Below, in pieces: positions 12,090-20,326 of a stretch of 20,897 nucleotides of DNA. Positions within the stretch are counted from its first letter, which is position 1. Every line of letters begins with the position of its first letter. Under the pieces are notes generated by a model. The model ran no database searches. It saw nothing but the letters and a program-made list of their open reading frames with translations, and had not been told where the DNA came from. Made by a program: the position numbers and the translations under genes. Origin of the DNA: DATIRA01 sp964553405 (GTDB lineage Bacteria > Pseudomonadota > Gammaproteobacteria > Steroidobacterales > Steroidobacteraceae); NCBI GenBank assembly GCA_964553405.1, contig CAZKLS010000042.1:1-20897 (forward strand), given 5' to 3'.

Positions 12090-14690
12090 ATGGCCGAAAT
12101 CGCCCGAGAAATCCTGCACGTCAACCTCGAGGACGAGATGAAGCAGTCCTACCTCGATTACGCGATGAGCGTGATCGTGGGACGCGCGCTGCCCGACGTC
12201 CGTGACGGCCTGAAGCCGGTGCATCGTCGCGTGCTGTACGCGATGCGGGAACTCGGCAACGAGTGGAACAAGCCCTACAAGAAGTCGGCCCGCGTCGTCG
12301 GCGACGTGATCGGCAAGTACCACCCGCACGGCGATACCGCCGTGTACGACACGATCGTGCGCATGGCGCAGCCCTTCTCGATGCGGTACATGCTCGTCGA
12401 CGGCCAGGGCAACTTCGGCTCGGTCGACGGCGACGCCCCGGCCGCGATGCGTTACACGGAAGTGCGCATGTCGCGCATCGCCGCCGAGCTGCTCGCCGAC
12501 ATCGACAAGGAGACGGTGGACTTCGTCCCGAACTACGACGAGTCCGAGCACGAGCCCTCCGTTCTGCCGACCCGAGTGCCGAACCTGCTCGTCAACGGGT
12601 CCTCCGGAATCGCCGTGGGCATGGCGACGAACATACCGCCGCACAACCTGACCGAGGTCGTGAACGCCTGCGTCGCGCTGATCGACAATCCCGCCATCAC
12701 GATTCCGGAACTGATGGAGCACGTGCCGGGCCCGGACTTCCCGACCGCGGGGATCATCAACGGCGCGCGGGAGATATACAGCGCCTACACGACCGGTCGG
12801 GGCCGTTTGCTGGTCAGGGCGAAGACCGAGGTCGAGGAGATCGAGCACTCCGGCCGGGAAGCGATCATCGTCACCGAGCTGCCTTACCAGGTGAACAAGG
12901 CGCGGCTGCTCGAGCGGATCGCGGACCTGGTGCGCGGCAAGCAGATCGAGGGCATCTCGGAGCTGCGCGACGAGTCCGACAAGGACGGCATGCGCGTCGT
13001 GATCGAGCTCAAGCGCGGCGAGGTCGCGGAAATCGTCCTCAACAACCTCTACAAGCAGACTCCGATGGAGTCGGTGTTCGGCATCAACATCGTCGCGCTG
13101 CAGGACGGCCAGCCGCGACTGCTGAACCTGAAGGACCTGCTCGAGGCGTTCCTGCGGCACCGGCGCGAGATCGTCACCCGGCGTACGGTCTTCGAACTGC
13201 GCAAGGCCCGCGAGCGCGCCCACGTCCTCGAAGGCCTGGCGGTCGCGCTGGCGAACCTCGACGACGTGATCGCGCTGATCCGCGCGGCTGCGACGCCCGC
13301 CGAGGCCAAGGCCGGTCTCGTCGGACGCAGCTGGAAGTCCGGCATGGTTCCCCAGATGCTCGAACGTGTGGGCTCGGTGTCCGTCCGCCCGGACGGACTG
13401 GACGAACACACGGGCCTCGGGCCCGAGGGCTACCGTTTGACCGAGACCCAGGCGCAGGCGATTCTCGATCTGCGCCTGCACCGGCTCACCGGGCTCGAGC
13501 AGGACAAGATCCTGGCCGAATACGGACAGTTGCTGGACACGATCAACGACCTCGGCGACATCCTCGCGCGCAGGGAGCGGCTCACGGCCGTGATTCGCCA
13601 GGAACTGATCGAGATCCGGGAGCAGTACGGCGATCCGCGCCGGACGCGCATCGAACAGGACGAATCCGACCTGACGATCGAGGACCTGATCACGCCGCAG
13701 GACGTCGTGGTCACGCTGTCGCACGGCGGTTACGCCAAGGCCCAGCCCGTCAGCGAATATCGCGCCCAGGGTCGTGGCGGGCGCGGCAAGGCCGCGACTG
13801 CGGTCAAGGACGAGGACTTCGTCGAGACGCTGTTCGTGGCCAACACGCACGACACGCTGCTGTGCTTCTCGAGCCGCGGCCAGCTCTTCTGGCTCAAGGT
13901 GTACCGCCTCCCGCAGGCGGGCCGCGGTTCGCGCGGCAAGCCCATCGTGAACCTGCTGCCGTTGCGCGAAGGCGAGCGCATCACCGCGGTGCTGCCGATC
14001 CGGGAGTTCGAGGACGAGCGATTCGTCTTCATGGCGACCTCGCGCGGCGTCGTCAAGAAGACGCCGCTGCCGGCTTTTTCACGCCCGCGCACGGCAGGCA
14101 TCATCGCGGTCGGACTCGACGAAGGCGACGAGCTGGTCGGCGTGGCGATCACCGATGGTCTCAGCGACGTCATGCTGTGCTCTGCCGGCGGCAAGGCGAT
14201 CCGCTTCTCGGAGCGGGATGTGCGCCCGATGGGCCGGACGGCCGCCGGCGTCAGGGGCATCCGACTGCCGGAAGGCGACGCGGTGATTTCGCTGATCATC
14301 CCCGATCCGGACGGGTTGATCCTGACCGCGTCCGAGAACGGCTACGGCAAGCTCACGCCGGTCAGCGAATTTCCCAGCCACCGTCGGGGCGGGCAGGGCG
14401 TCATCGGGATGCAGACGACGGAGCGAAACGGTTGCCTGGTGGCCGCGACCCAGGTCGCGTCTTCGGACGAGCTGATGCTGATGAGCTCGAGCGGGACCCT
14501 CGTGCGGACCCGGACGTCGGAGATCTCCGTGCTCGGACGCAATACGCAGGGCGTCCGGCTGATCCGCCTCGACGACGGCGAGCAGCTGATGGGAGTGGTG
14601 ACCGTCGAGCCCGAGAGCGATGAGGACGACTCCGACGGCGCGGCCGAGGGCGCGGCGGACGCCGCGGCGGAGCAGCCCGGAGCCGACTGA
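12090..14690 (+). CDS. gyrA: DNA gyrase subunit A
   Basis: The 866-residue A subunit of DNA gyrase, which cuts and passes DNA to introduce negative supercoils together with GyrB. Numbering coincides with E. coli through the breakage-reunion domain. The quinolone-resistance region is KYHPHGDTAVYD, with Thr83 and Asp87, and the catalytic Tyr122 lies in AAMRYTE. The GyrA box that begins the C-terminal DNA-wrapping domain falls at 560-566 and reads QGRGGRG instead of the usual Q(R/K)RGG(R/K)G. The C-terminal beta-pinwheel repeats continue to about 830, then an acidic tail (EDDSDGAAEGAADA). The start is ATG 12090; the open frame upstream to 10779 is antisense to the amidohydrolase gene and is not gyrA. 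It is followed by serC. Confidence 0.98.
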   Translation: MAEIAREILHVNLEDEMKQSYLDYAMSVIVGRALPDVRDGLKPVHRRVLYAMRELGNEWNKPYKKSARVVGDVIGKYHPHGDTAVYDTIVRMAQPFSMRYMLVDGQGNFGSVDGDAPAAMRYTEVRMSRIAAELLADIDKETVDFVPNYDESEHEPSVLPTRVPNLLVNGSSGIAVGMATNIPPHNLTEVVNACVALIDNPAITIPELMEHVPGPDFPTAGIINGAREIYSAYTTGRGRLLVRAKTEVEEIEHSGREAIIVTELPYQVNKARLLERIADLVRGKQIEGISELRDESDKDGMRVVIELKRGEVAEIVLNNLYKQTPMESVFGINIVALQDGQPRLLNLKDLLEAFLRHRREIVTRRTVFELRKARERAHVLEGLAVALANLDDVIALIRAAATPAEAKAGLVGRSWKSGMVPQMLERVGSVSVRPDGLDEHTGLGPEGYRLTETQAQAILDLRLHRLTGLEQDKILAEYGQLLDTINDLGDILARRERLTAVIRQELIEIREQYGDPRRTRIEQDESDLTIEDLITPQDVVVTLSHGGYAKAQPVSEYRAQGRGGRGKAATAVKDEDFVETLFVANTHDTLLCFSSRGQLFWLKVYRLPQAGRGSRGKPIVNLLPLREGERITAVLPIREFEDERFVFMATSRGVVKKTPLPAFSRPRTAGIIAVGLDEGDELVGVAITDGLSDVMLCSAGGKAIRFSERDVRPMGRTAAGVRGIRLPEGDAVISLIIPDPDGLILTASENGYGKLTPVSEFPSHRRGGQGVIGMQTTERNGCLVAATQVASSDELMLMSSSGTLVRTRTSEISVLGRNTQGVRLIRLDDGEQLMGVVTVEPESDEDDSDGAAEGAADAAAEQPGAD

Positions 14691-14707
14691 GCACGGGGCT
14701 GGCATCA

Positions 14708-14729
14708 GCGGGCGCGGAGCGCTGCCCGC
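14708..14729 (+). terminator. Hairpin after gyrA (weak terminator candidate)
   Basis: GCGGGC-GCG, a GAG loop, and CGC-T-GCCCGC form a nine-pair stem with one bulged T, starting 17 bases after the gyrA stop. No T-run follows, so it may be an mRNA-end or pausing structure rather than an intrinsic terminator. Confidence 0.35.
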
Positions 14730-14730
14730 C

Positions 14731-14739
14731 TGCTACACT
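14731..14739 (+). promoter_or_regulatory. Candidate extended -10 promoter of serC
   Basis: TGCTACACT provides the TGn extension followed by TACACT (four of six matches). The start of transcription would fall near 14746, leaving a short leader with GGAAT upstream of the serC ATG at 14770. No -35 is convincing, which is acceptable for extended -10 promoters. Confidence 0.4.
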
Positions 14740-14769
14740 GCGCTGCAAAATCATCCGGAATCCCCGACC

Positions 14770-15852
14770 ATGACGCGTGTATTCAACTTCAGCGCGGGGC
14801 CTGCGGCCCTGCCGGCCGAAGTCCTCGAACAGATCCGCGACGAGATGCTCGACTGGCACGGCCAGGGCATGTCCGTGATGGAGATGAGCCATCGCGGCAA
14901 GGCCTTCACCGGCATCGCGGCCCGGGCGGAGGCGGACCTGCGCGAGTTGCTCGCGGTGCCGGACGATTACCGGGTGCTGTTCCTGCAGGGCGGTGCCACC
15001 GGGCAGTTCGCCGGCGTGCCGATGAATCTCGCGACAGCCGATGCGACGGCGGACTACGTGAACACCGGCGCGTGGTCGAAGAAGGCGATCGGCGAGGCGA
15101 AGCGTTACTGCAAGGTGAACGTGGCCGCCGACGCGGCGGAAGGCAAGTACACCTCGATCCCGGCGCCCGACAGCTGGCGCCTGACCCCGGGCGCCGCCTA
15201 CCTGCACTACACGCCGAACGAGACGATTGGCGGCGTCGAGTTCCCGTTCGTTCCGGAATCGGGCGACGTCCCGCTGGTGGCCGACATGTCCTCGACGATC
15301 CTGTCGCGCCCGATCGACGTCAGCCGCTTCGGGGTGATCTACGCCGGAGCGCAGAAGAACATCGGTCCCGCCGGCCTGGTCGTCGTGGTCGTGCGCGAGG
15401 ACCTGCTCGGACGGGCTCGCCCGGAAACGCCGACCGTGCTGGACTGGAAGGCCATGGCTGCCGACGGCTCGATGACCAACACGCCGCCTACGTTCGCCTG
15501 GTACGTCGCCGGCCTGGTCTTCCAGTGGGTCAAGCAGCAGGGCGGCCTCGAGGTGATGGGCCGCCGAAATCGCGCCAAGGCGGAGCTGCTCTACCGCGCC
15601 ATCGACGATTCGGATTTCTACCGCAGCCCGGTCGATCGCGACTGCCGGTCCTGGATGAACGTGCCGTTCACGCTGGCCGATCCGTCCCTGGACGCAGCGT
15701 TCCTGGAGGGGGCGCGCGCAGCAGGACTGCTCAGTCTCGAGGGCCACCGCTCGGTCGGGGGCATGCGCGCGAGCATCTACAATGCCATGCCGATGGCCGG
15801 CGTCGAGGCACTGGTCGCGTACATGGGGGAATTCGAGCGGAAGAACGGATGA
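14770..15852 (+). CDS. serC: Phosphoserine aminotransferase
   Basis: A 360-residue PLP-dependent class V aminotransferase that converts 3-phosphohydroxypyruvate and glutamate to phosphoserine; the same enzyme acts in pyridoxal phosphate synthesis. The N-terminus VFNFSAGPAALP is diagnostic. FLQGGATGQFAGVPMNL, YVNTGAWSKKA and HYTPNETIGG follow, and the PLP lysine is Lys196 in YAGAQKNIGPAG. The C-terminus has SLEGHRSVGGMRASIYNAMP. The length equals the family norm. The start at ATG 14770 gives the standard N-terminus; the open frame to 14620 lies in gyrA. The stop overlaps the serA start (ATGATG/TGA), so the two serine enzymes are coupled. Confidence 0.97.
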   Translation: MTRVFNFSAGPAALPAEVLEQIRDEMLDWHGQGMSVMEMSHRGKAFTGIAARAEADLRELLAVPDDYRVLFLQGGATGQFAGVPMNLATADATADYVNTGAWSKKAIGEAKRYCKVNVAADAAEGKYTSIPAPDSWRLTPGAAYLHYTPNETIGGVEFPFVPESGDVPLVADMSSTILSRPIDVSRFGVIYAGAQKNIGPAGLVVVVVREDLLGRARPETPTVLDWKAMAADGSMTNTPPTFAWYVAGLVFQWVKQQGGLEVMGRRNRAKAELLYRAIDDSDFYRSPVDRDCRSWMNVPFTLADPSLDAAFLEGARAAGLLSLEGHRSVGGMRASIYNAMPMAGVEALVAYMGEFERKNG

Positions 15853-17018
15853 TGTCGTTCAAGATCCTCACGCTGAACAACATTTCGCTGCGCGGCCTGG
15901 ATCGCCTGCCACGCGATCGCTACGAGGTCGCCTCGGAGATCGGCCATCCGGACGCGATCATGCTCCGCTCGGCGGACATGCACGGCATGGAGATCCCCGC
16001 CAGCGTGCTCGCGGTCGCGAGGGCCGGGGCCGGCACGAACAACATTCCCGTTGCCCGGCTGAGCTCGCGCGGCATTCCGGTGTTCAACGCTCCGGGCGCC
16101 AACGCGAACGCGGTGAAGGAGCTGGTGCTCGCGGCCTTGTTTCTCTCGTCGCGCCACATCTGCCAGGCCTGGGGCTACGTCCGCGGCCTGCAGGGCGACG
16201 ACGAGGCGCTCGAGGAAGCGGTCGAACGCGGCAAGAAGCAGTTCAGCGGACAGGAACTGCCGGGTCGCACGCTCGGCGTCGTGGGGCTGGGCGCGATCGG
16301 GGTCGAGGTGGCGAACGCGGCTCTTGCGCTGCGGATGCAGGTGCTCGGTCACGATCCACAGATCACGGTGCAACGCGCCTGGCAGCTGTCGGCCGGCGTC
16401 GAGCAGGCCAGGAGCCTCGACGAGCTGTTCGCGCGGTCCGACTTCGTCACGGTGCACGTGCCGCAGAACGACGCGACCCGCGGACTGGTCAGCCAGTCCC
16501 GCATCGCCCTGATGCGCCCGGGCGGGGTGATCCTGAACTTCGCGCGTGCAGCCGTCGTCGACGAGGCAGCGGTGCTCGAGGGGCTCGACAGCGGGCAACT
16601 CGCCGCCTACGTCTGCGACTTCCCGACGCGGCGCATCAAGGACCACCCGAAGGTCGTGGCCTTGCCGCATCTCGGCGCCTCGACCAGCGAGGCCGAGGAG
16701 AACTGCGCCGTGATGGTCGCGGACACGCTGCGCGACTTCCTCGAGAACGGCAACGTGCGCAATTCGGTCAATTTCCCGGAGTCGGTGCTGCCGCGGATCG
16801 GCGAGCACCGCATCGCGATCTCCAACGCCAACGTGCCGAACATGGTGGGGCAGATTTCGACCAGCCTGGCCGCTGCCGGGCTGAACATCGCCGACCTGCT
16901 GAACAAGTCCCGCGGCGAGATCGCCTACACGCTGATCGATACGGACGGGCTGATCCCGCCCGAGGTGCTGCAGTCGATCCGTTCGATCCCGGGCGTGCTG
17001 GCGGCACGGCTGGTCTGA
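15849..17018 (+). CDS. serA: D-3-phosphoglycerate dehydrogenase with C-terminal ACT domain
   Basis: A 389-residue 2-hydroxyacid dehydrogenase that performs the first step of serine synthesis. The NAD-binding GxGxxG is VVGLGAIG (144-151). Arg233 in NFARAAVVDE and His274 in LPHLGAST are the expected catalytic residues. The shorter-type signature AYVCDFPT replaces the DVFE motif of longer enzymes, as I know it from other members of this subgroup. An ACT domain (about 318-389, NMVGQISTSLAAAGLNIADL) suggests feedback control by serine. In many gammaproteobacteria serC is followed directly by pheA; here serA stands between them, so both serine enzymes are made together. Its start overlaps serC by four bases, and pheA begins two bases after its stop. 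Confidence 0.93.
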   Translation: MMSFKILTLNNISLRGLDRLPRDRYEVASEIGHPDAIMLRSADMHGMEIPASVLAVARAGAGTNNIPVARLSSRGIPVFNAPGANANAVKELVLAALFLSSRHICQAWGYVRGLQGDDEALEEAVERGKKQFSGQELPGRTLGVVGLGAIGVEVANAALALRMQVLGHDPQITVQRAWQLSAGVEQARSLDELFARSDFVTVHVPQNDATRGLVSQSRIALMRPGGVILNFARAAVVDEAAVLEGLDSGQLAAYVCDFPTRRIKDHPKVVALPHLGASTSEAEENCAVMVADTLRDFLENGNVRNSVNFPESVLPRIGEHRIAISNANVPNMVGQISTSLAAAGLNIADLLNKSRGEIAYTLIDTDGLIPPEVLQSIRSIPGVLAARLV

Positions 17019-17020
17019 GC

Positions 17021-18184
17021 ATGCCGAAGGCGAAGAAGTCCTCGAAGCGTCGCGCGAGTGCGCGGCCGCGCGGCACGCCGCAGCGGCTGCGCAAGCCGGA
17101 GCTCGAGGCGATCAGGGAACGGATCGACGAGATCGATGCCGGCCTGCACCGCCTGATAAACGAGCGTGCGAAGCTCGCCAGGCAGGTGGGCATCTCGAAG
17201 CACAAGGATGGCCACACGGTGGACTTCTACCGGCCCGAACGCGAGGCGCAGGTGCTCAGGCTCGCAAGGGAGCGCAACCGCCGCGAGCACGGTCCACTGC
17301 GGGACGAGGAAATCCTGCGGCTGTTCCGCGAGATCATGTCGGCCTGCCTGGCGCAGCAGGAGCCGCTCAAGGTCGGCTTCCTCGGTCCGGAAGGCACGTT
17401 CACGCAGCAGGCCGTGCTCAAGCAGTTCGGGCATTCCGTGCGGGCCCTGCCGCTCACCTCGATCGAGGAGGTCTTCCACGAGGTCGAAGCAGGCTCGGCG
17501 GATTTCGGCGTGGTTCCGATCGAGAATTCCAGCGAGGGTACGGTAAACAACACGCTGGACATGTTCCTGAACTCGCCGCTGCACATCTGCGGCGAGGTCG
17601 AGCTGCTGATCCACCACAATCTGATGGGCCGCATGGGGCTGCTGGAGCAAGTGCGCCGCGTCTGCGCCCACCAGCAGGCGCTGGCCCAGTGCCGCGGCTG
17701 GCTCGAGGAGCACCTGCCGGGAATCGAGCGCGTGCCGGTTGCGAGCAATGCCGAGGGCGCGCGTCGTGCCCGCGACGAAGACGGTACCGCCGCGATTGCC
17801 GGGACCGCGGCAGCCGAGGTCTATGGCCTGAACCTGCTGTTTCCGGAGATCGAGGATCGTCCGGACAACACGACCCGCTTCCTCGTCATCGGGCGCAAGA
17901 CGTTCCCGCCGAGCGGCCGGGACAAGACGACGCTGCTGGTGTCTGCCGCCGATACCGATTCTCCAGGTGCGCTGTTCCAGCTGCTGGAGCCCTTTGCGCG
18001 TCATGGCATCAGCATGACGCGGATCGAGTCGCGCCCGTCCCGCAAGCGTCGGTGGCACTACGTGTTTTTCATCGATCTCGAGGGACACGCCGAGGTGGAG
18101 CCCCTCGCGACCGCGCTCGAGGAGATCAAGGCTCATTCCTCGCTCTGCAAGGTCCTCGGTTCCTACCCGCAGGCCATCCTCTGA
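17021..18184 (+). CDS. pheA: Bifunctional chorismate mutase / prephenate dehydratase
   Basis: A 387-residue P-protein that turns chorismate into prephenate and then phenylpyruvate, committing carbon to phenylalanine. The chorismate mutase domain is about 26-115 (LEAIRERIDEIDAGLHRLIN, FYRPEREAQVL). The prephenate dehydratase domain is about 116-292 (VGFLGPEGTFTQQAV, PIENSSEGTVNNTLD, and NTTRFLVIG with the Thr-Arg-Phe motif). The ACT regulatory domain follows (SPGALFQLLEPFARHGISM, then IESRPSRKRRWHYVFFID), where phenylalanine is expected to bind and inhibit. A 25-residue Lys/Arg-rich extension precedes the mutase domain and is unusual in length. The start ATG 17021 is two bases after serA, and aroA follows one base after the stop. 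Confidence 0.96.
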   Translation: MPKAKKSSKRRASARPRGTPQRLRKPELEAIRERIDEIDAGLHRLINERAKLARQVGISKHKDGHTVDFYRPEREAQVLRLARERNRREHGPLRDEEILRLFREIMSACLAQQEPLKVGFLGPEGTFTQQAVLKQFGHSVRALPLTSIEEVFHEVEAGSADFGVVPIENSSEGTVNNTLDMFLNSPLHICGEVELLIHHNLMGRMGLLEQVRRVCAHQQALAQCRGWLEEHLPGIERVPVASNAEGARRARDEDGTAAIAGTAAAEVYGLNLLFPEIEDRPDNTTRFLVIGRKTFPPSGRDKTTLLVSAADTDSPGALFQLLEPFARHGISMTRIESRPSRKRRWHYVFFIDLEGHAEVEPLATALEEIKAHSSLCKVLGSYPQAIL

Positions 18185-18185
18185 G

Positions 18186-19487
18186 ATGAGTTCGTATCGG
18201 GTCGAGCCGGGAGGACGGATCGCCGGCGAGGCGACGGTCCCCGGTGACAAGTCGATCTCGCACCGGGCGCTGATGCTCGGCGCGATCGCGAGTGGTCGAA
18301 CCCGGATCAGCGGCTTCCTCGAGGGGGAAGACTGCCTCGCGACGCTGGCAGCCGTCGAGCGCCTGGGGGCCAGCGTGCAAAGACCCTCGCCTGCAACCGT
18401 CATCGTCGAGGGCGCGGGACTGCGTGGACTGGCGAGCCCTCGCGGCGACCTGGACATGGGCAACGCCGGAACGGCGATGCGCCTGTTCATGGGACTGCTG
18501 AGCGGGCAGCGCTTCGATTCGGTGCTGGTCGGGGACGCGTCGCTGATGCGCCGACCGATGGAAAGGGTAGCCGTGCCGCTGCGCCTGATGGGAGCCGGCA
18601 TCGCGACCCGCGACGGGCGTCCGCCAGTGCGGATTTCGGCCGGGCCGCCGCTGCGCGGCATCCGCTACGAGATGCCGGTAGCCAGCGCCCAGGTGAAGTC
18701 GGCGCTGCTGCTCGCAGGGCTCTATGCGGATGGCCCCACCACGGTCGTCGAGCCGGCCCTGACGCGTGATCATTCGGAGCGGATGCTGCAGAGCTTCGGC
18801 TGCAAGGTGACCTCGCGGCGGGGCGAGGTCGTGCTCGAGCCGCCGGCCGGGCTTGAGGCAACCGATGTCGAGGTTCCCGGAGACTTCTCGTCGGCCGCGT
18901 TCCTGATCGTCGCAGCCTGCATCGCTGCGCGGGAGCCGTTCATGATCCGCGGCGTCGGGGTCAACCCGACGCGAACCGGGCTGCTGGAGATCCTGGCGCT
19001 GATGGGGGCGGACCTGCGACTGCTCAACCACCGCAGCCTCGGCAGCGAGCCGGTGGCGGACATCGAGGTGCGCCCGGCCGCGCTGCGGGGGATCGTCGTG
19101 CCCGAGCGCCTGGTGCCGCTCGCGATCGACGAACTGCCGGCCGTGTTCGTTGCCGCAGCCTGCGCCGAGGGCGAGACCGTCGTGACCGGTGCCGAGGAGC
19201 TGCGCGTCAAGGAGAGCGACCGGATCGCAACGATGGCGCAGGGGCTCGGGCAGGTCGGGGTCGTCAGCGAAGCCCTGCCGGACGGCATCCGTATCGCCGG
19301 CGGAGCGATCGGCGGCGGTGTCGTGGACAGCGGTGGCGATCACCGGGTGGCGATGTCCTTCGTCGTCGCCGGCCTGCGCGCGAGCCAGCCGATCGAGATT
19401 CTCGATACGGCCAACGTCGCAACCTCGTTCCCGGGGTTCGCGGCGTTGTCGCGCGCGGTGGGGATGCGCCTCGAGGAACGTGCCTGA
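18186..19487 (+). CDS. aroA: 3-phosphoshikimate 1-carboxyvinyltransferase (EPSP synthase), class II-type motifs
   Basis: A 433-residue EPSP synthase, the sixth shikimate-pathway step, joining shikimate 3-phosphate and phosphoenolpyruvate. PGDKSISHR (19-27) is the substrate-binding start. The four motifs used to define class II enzymes are all present: GDKS, RDHSE (194-198), SAQVK (167-171) and NPTR (260-263). The glyphosate-relevant loop is GNAGTA, with Gly95 rather than the Ala of the CP4 enzyme, so insensitivity cannot be assumed. Catalytic candidates are Asp315 in IDELP and Glu343 in VKESDR. In Pseudomonas the equivalent is fused to prephenate dehydrogenase (TyrA); here it stands alone. 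Only one base separates it from pheA, and cmk follows 12 bases later. Confidence 0.96.
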   Translation: MSSYRVEPGGRIAGEATVPGDKSISHRALMLGAIASGRTRISGFLEGEDCLATLAAVERLGASVQRPSPATVIVEGAGLRGLASPRGDLDMGNAGTAMRLFMGLLSGQRFDSVLVGDASLMRRPMERVAVPLRLMGAGIATRDGRPPVRISAGPPLRGIRYEMPVASAQVKSALLLAGLYADGPTTVVEPALTRDHSERMLQSFGCKVTSRRGEVVLEPPAGLEATDVEVPGDFSSAAFLIVAACIAAREPFMIRGVGVNPTRTGLLEILALMGADLRLLNHRSLGSEPVADIEVRPAALRGIVVPERLVPLAIDELPAVFVAAACAEGETVVTGAEELRVKESDRIATMAQGLGQVGVVSEALPDGIRIAGGAIGGGVVDSGGDHRVAMSFVVAGLRASQPIEILDTANVATSFPGFAALSRAVGMRLEERA

Positions 19488-19499
19488 CGGGGAGGGGCG

Positions 19500-20183
19500 A
19501 TGATCGTTCCTGTGATCGCGATCGACGGGCCGAGCGGCTCGGGCAAGGGGACCGTCAGCCGGTTGCTGGCGCGGCGGCTGGGGTGGCACCTGCTCGACAG
19601 CGGTGCACTCTACCGCCTGGTGGCGCTGGCAGGGCTCGCGCGGGGCCTGGAACCGCAGGACGAGGCCGGACACGCGGCGGTCGCTGCCAGCCTCGATGCA
19701 CGGTTCGACGTGGACGGCTCCGGCGAGGAGCGCGTGCTGCTGGACGGGCGCGACGTGACCGGGGAGCTGCGCAGCGAGGCGACCGGCAGCGCGGCCTCGA
19801 GGGTTGCCGCGATGCCGGCGGTGCGGGCGGCTCTGATCGGCCGCCAGCGCGGCTTCGCGACGGCGCCGGGCCTCGTCGCCGACGGGCGCGACATGGGGTC
19901 CATCGTGTTCCCGGACGCGCCACTGAAGATCTTCCTGACGGCGAGCCCGGAGGAACGGGCGCGGAGGCGCCATAAGCAGTTGATAGAAAAGGGACTTACT
20001 GTTAATCTAGCCGACCTTTCGCGGGAAATCCGCGAGCGGGATCATCGTGACGCCAACCGGTCCGTGGCGCCCCTCAGGGCATCAGACGACGCCGTGGTCA
20101 TCGACTCGACCAACGTCGGCGTCGGTGACGTGGTTGAGCAGATCGAGAATCTCGCCCGCTCGAGGATAGCCGCGATTCACTGA
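19500..20183 (+). CDS. cmk: Cytidylate kinase
   Basis: A 227-residue CMP/dCMP kinase that supplies CDP and dCDP for nucleic acid and lipid precursors. The P-loop is GPSGSGKGT (10-18). LLDSGALYRLVALA follows in the nucleotide-binding region, and VADGRDMGSIVFPDAPLKIF and the lid RARRRHKQL are typical. DRSREIRERD-type residues near the end (SREIRERDHRDANRSVAPL) complete the signature. A strong ribosome binding site GGGGAGGGG precedes the ATG. The gene is followed almost at once by a terminator-like hairpin and then rpsA, the standard cmk-rpsA order of gammaproteobacteria. Confidence 0.97.
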   Translation: MIVPVIAIDGPSGSGKGTVSRLLARRLGWHLLDSGALYRLVALAGLARGLEPQDEAGHAAVAASLDARFDVDGSGEERVLLDGRDVTGELRSEATGSAASRVAAMPAVRAALIGRQRGFATAPGLVADGRDMGSIVFPDAPLKIFLTASPEERARRRHKQLIEKGLTVNLADLSREIRERDHRDANRSVAPLRASDDAVVIDSTNVGVGDVVEQIENLARSRIAAIH

Positions 20184-20188
20184 CGGAA

Positions 20189-20226
20189 ACACCGCTGCCG
20201 CGCATGCGGGGCGGTGTCGTTTTCTT
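20189..20226 (+). terminator. Intrinsic terminator or attenuator between cmk and rpsA
   Basis: ACACCGC (20189-20195) pairs with GCGGTGT (20211-20217), enclosing a second stem CCGC/GCGG with a GCAT loop. CGTTTTCTT follows directly. The hairpin starts six bases after the cmk stop. It should end or attenuate the serC-to-cmk transcript, so rpsA would depend at least partly on its own promoter, which I cannot place with confidence in 20227-20293. Confidence 0.75.
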
Positions 20227-20276
20227 GCATGCGCCCGGCAGGACGCCTGGGTGCAATCCAATCAACCCTCGCTGGC

Positions 20277-20326
20277 GGGAGGCTGGCGTGGACATGGGTC
20301 GCCTGAGACCCCGGAAGCAATTTTAA
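20277..20326 (+). promoter_or_regulatory. Possible ten-codon leader reading frame in front of rpsA
   Basis: ATG 20294 opens a frame coding MGRLRPRKQF and stopping at TAA 20324-20326, immediately followed by the rpsA ATG. GGGAGG (20277-20282) lies 11 bases before the small start, slightly far but plausible. rpsA itself has only GGAAG (20313-20317) upstream, inside this frame. If translated, the small frame could couple translation to rpsA. Expression is inferred, not shown. Confidence 0.35.

Noticed and set aside
12336..12338. GyrA Thr83 as a quinolone-resistance mutation
   Set aside because: Thr at this position is the natural residue in several gammaproteobacteria, so it is no evidence of selection.
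11988..13850. 620-residue minus-strand open frame opposite gyrA
   Set aside because: It is antisense to an unmistakable gyrA, has a composition typical of reversed GC-rich coding sequence, and shows no domain I recognise.
12263..14623. 786-residue plus-strand frame inside gyrA
   Set aside because: It is a frame-shifted shadow of gyrA, rich in Arg, Gly and Pro, with no recognisable motif.
16620..16640. Absence of a DVFE-type Glu in SerA as an inactivating change
   Set aside because: As I know the shorter ACT-domain enzymes, they normally carry DFPT-type sequence here; Arg233 and His274 are present.
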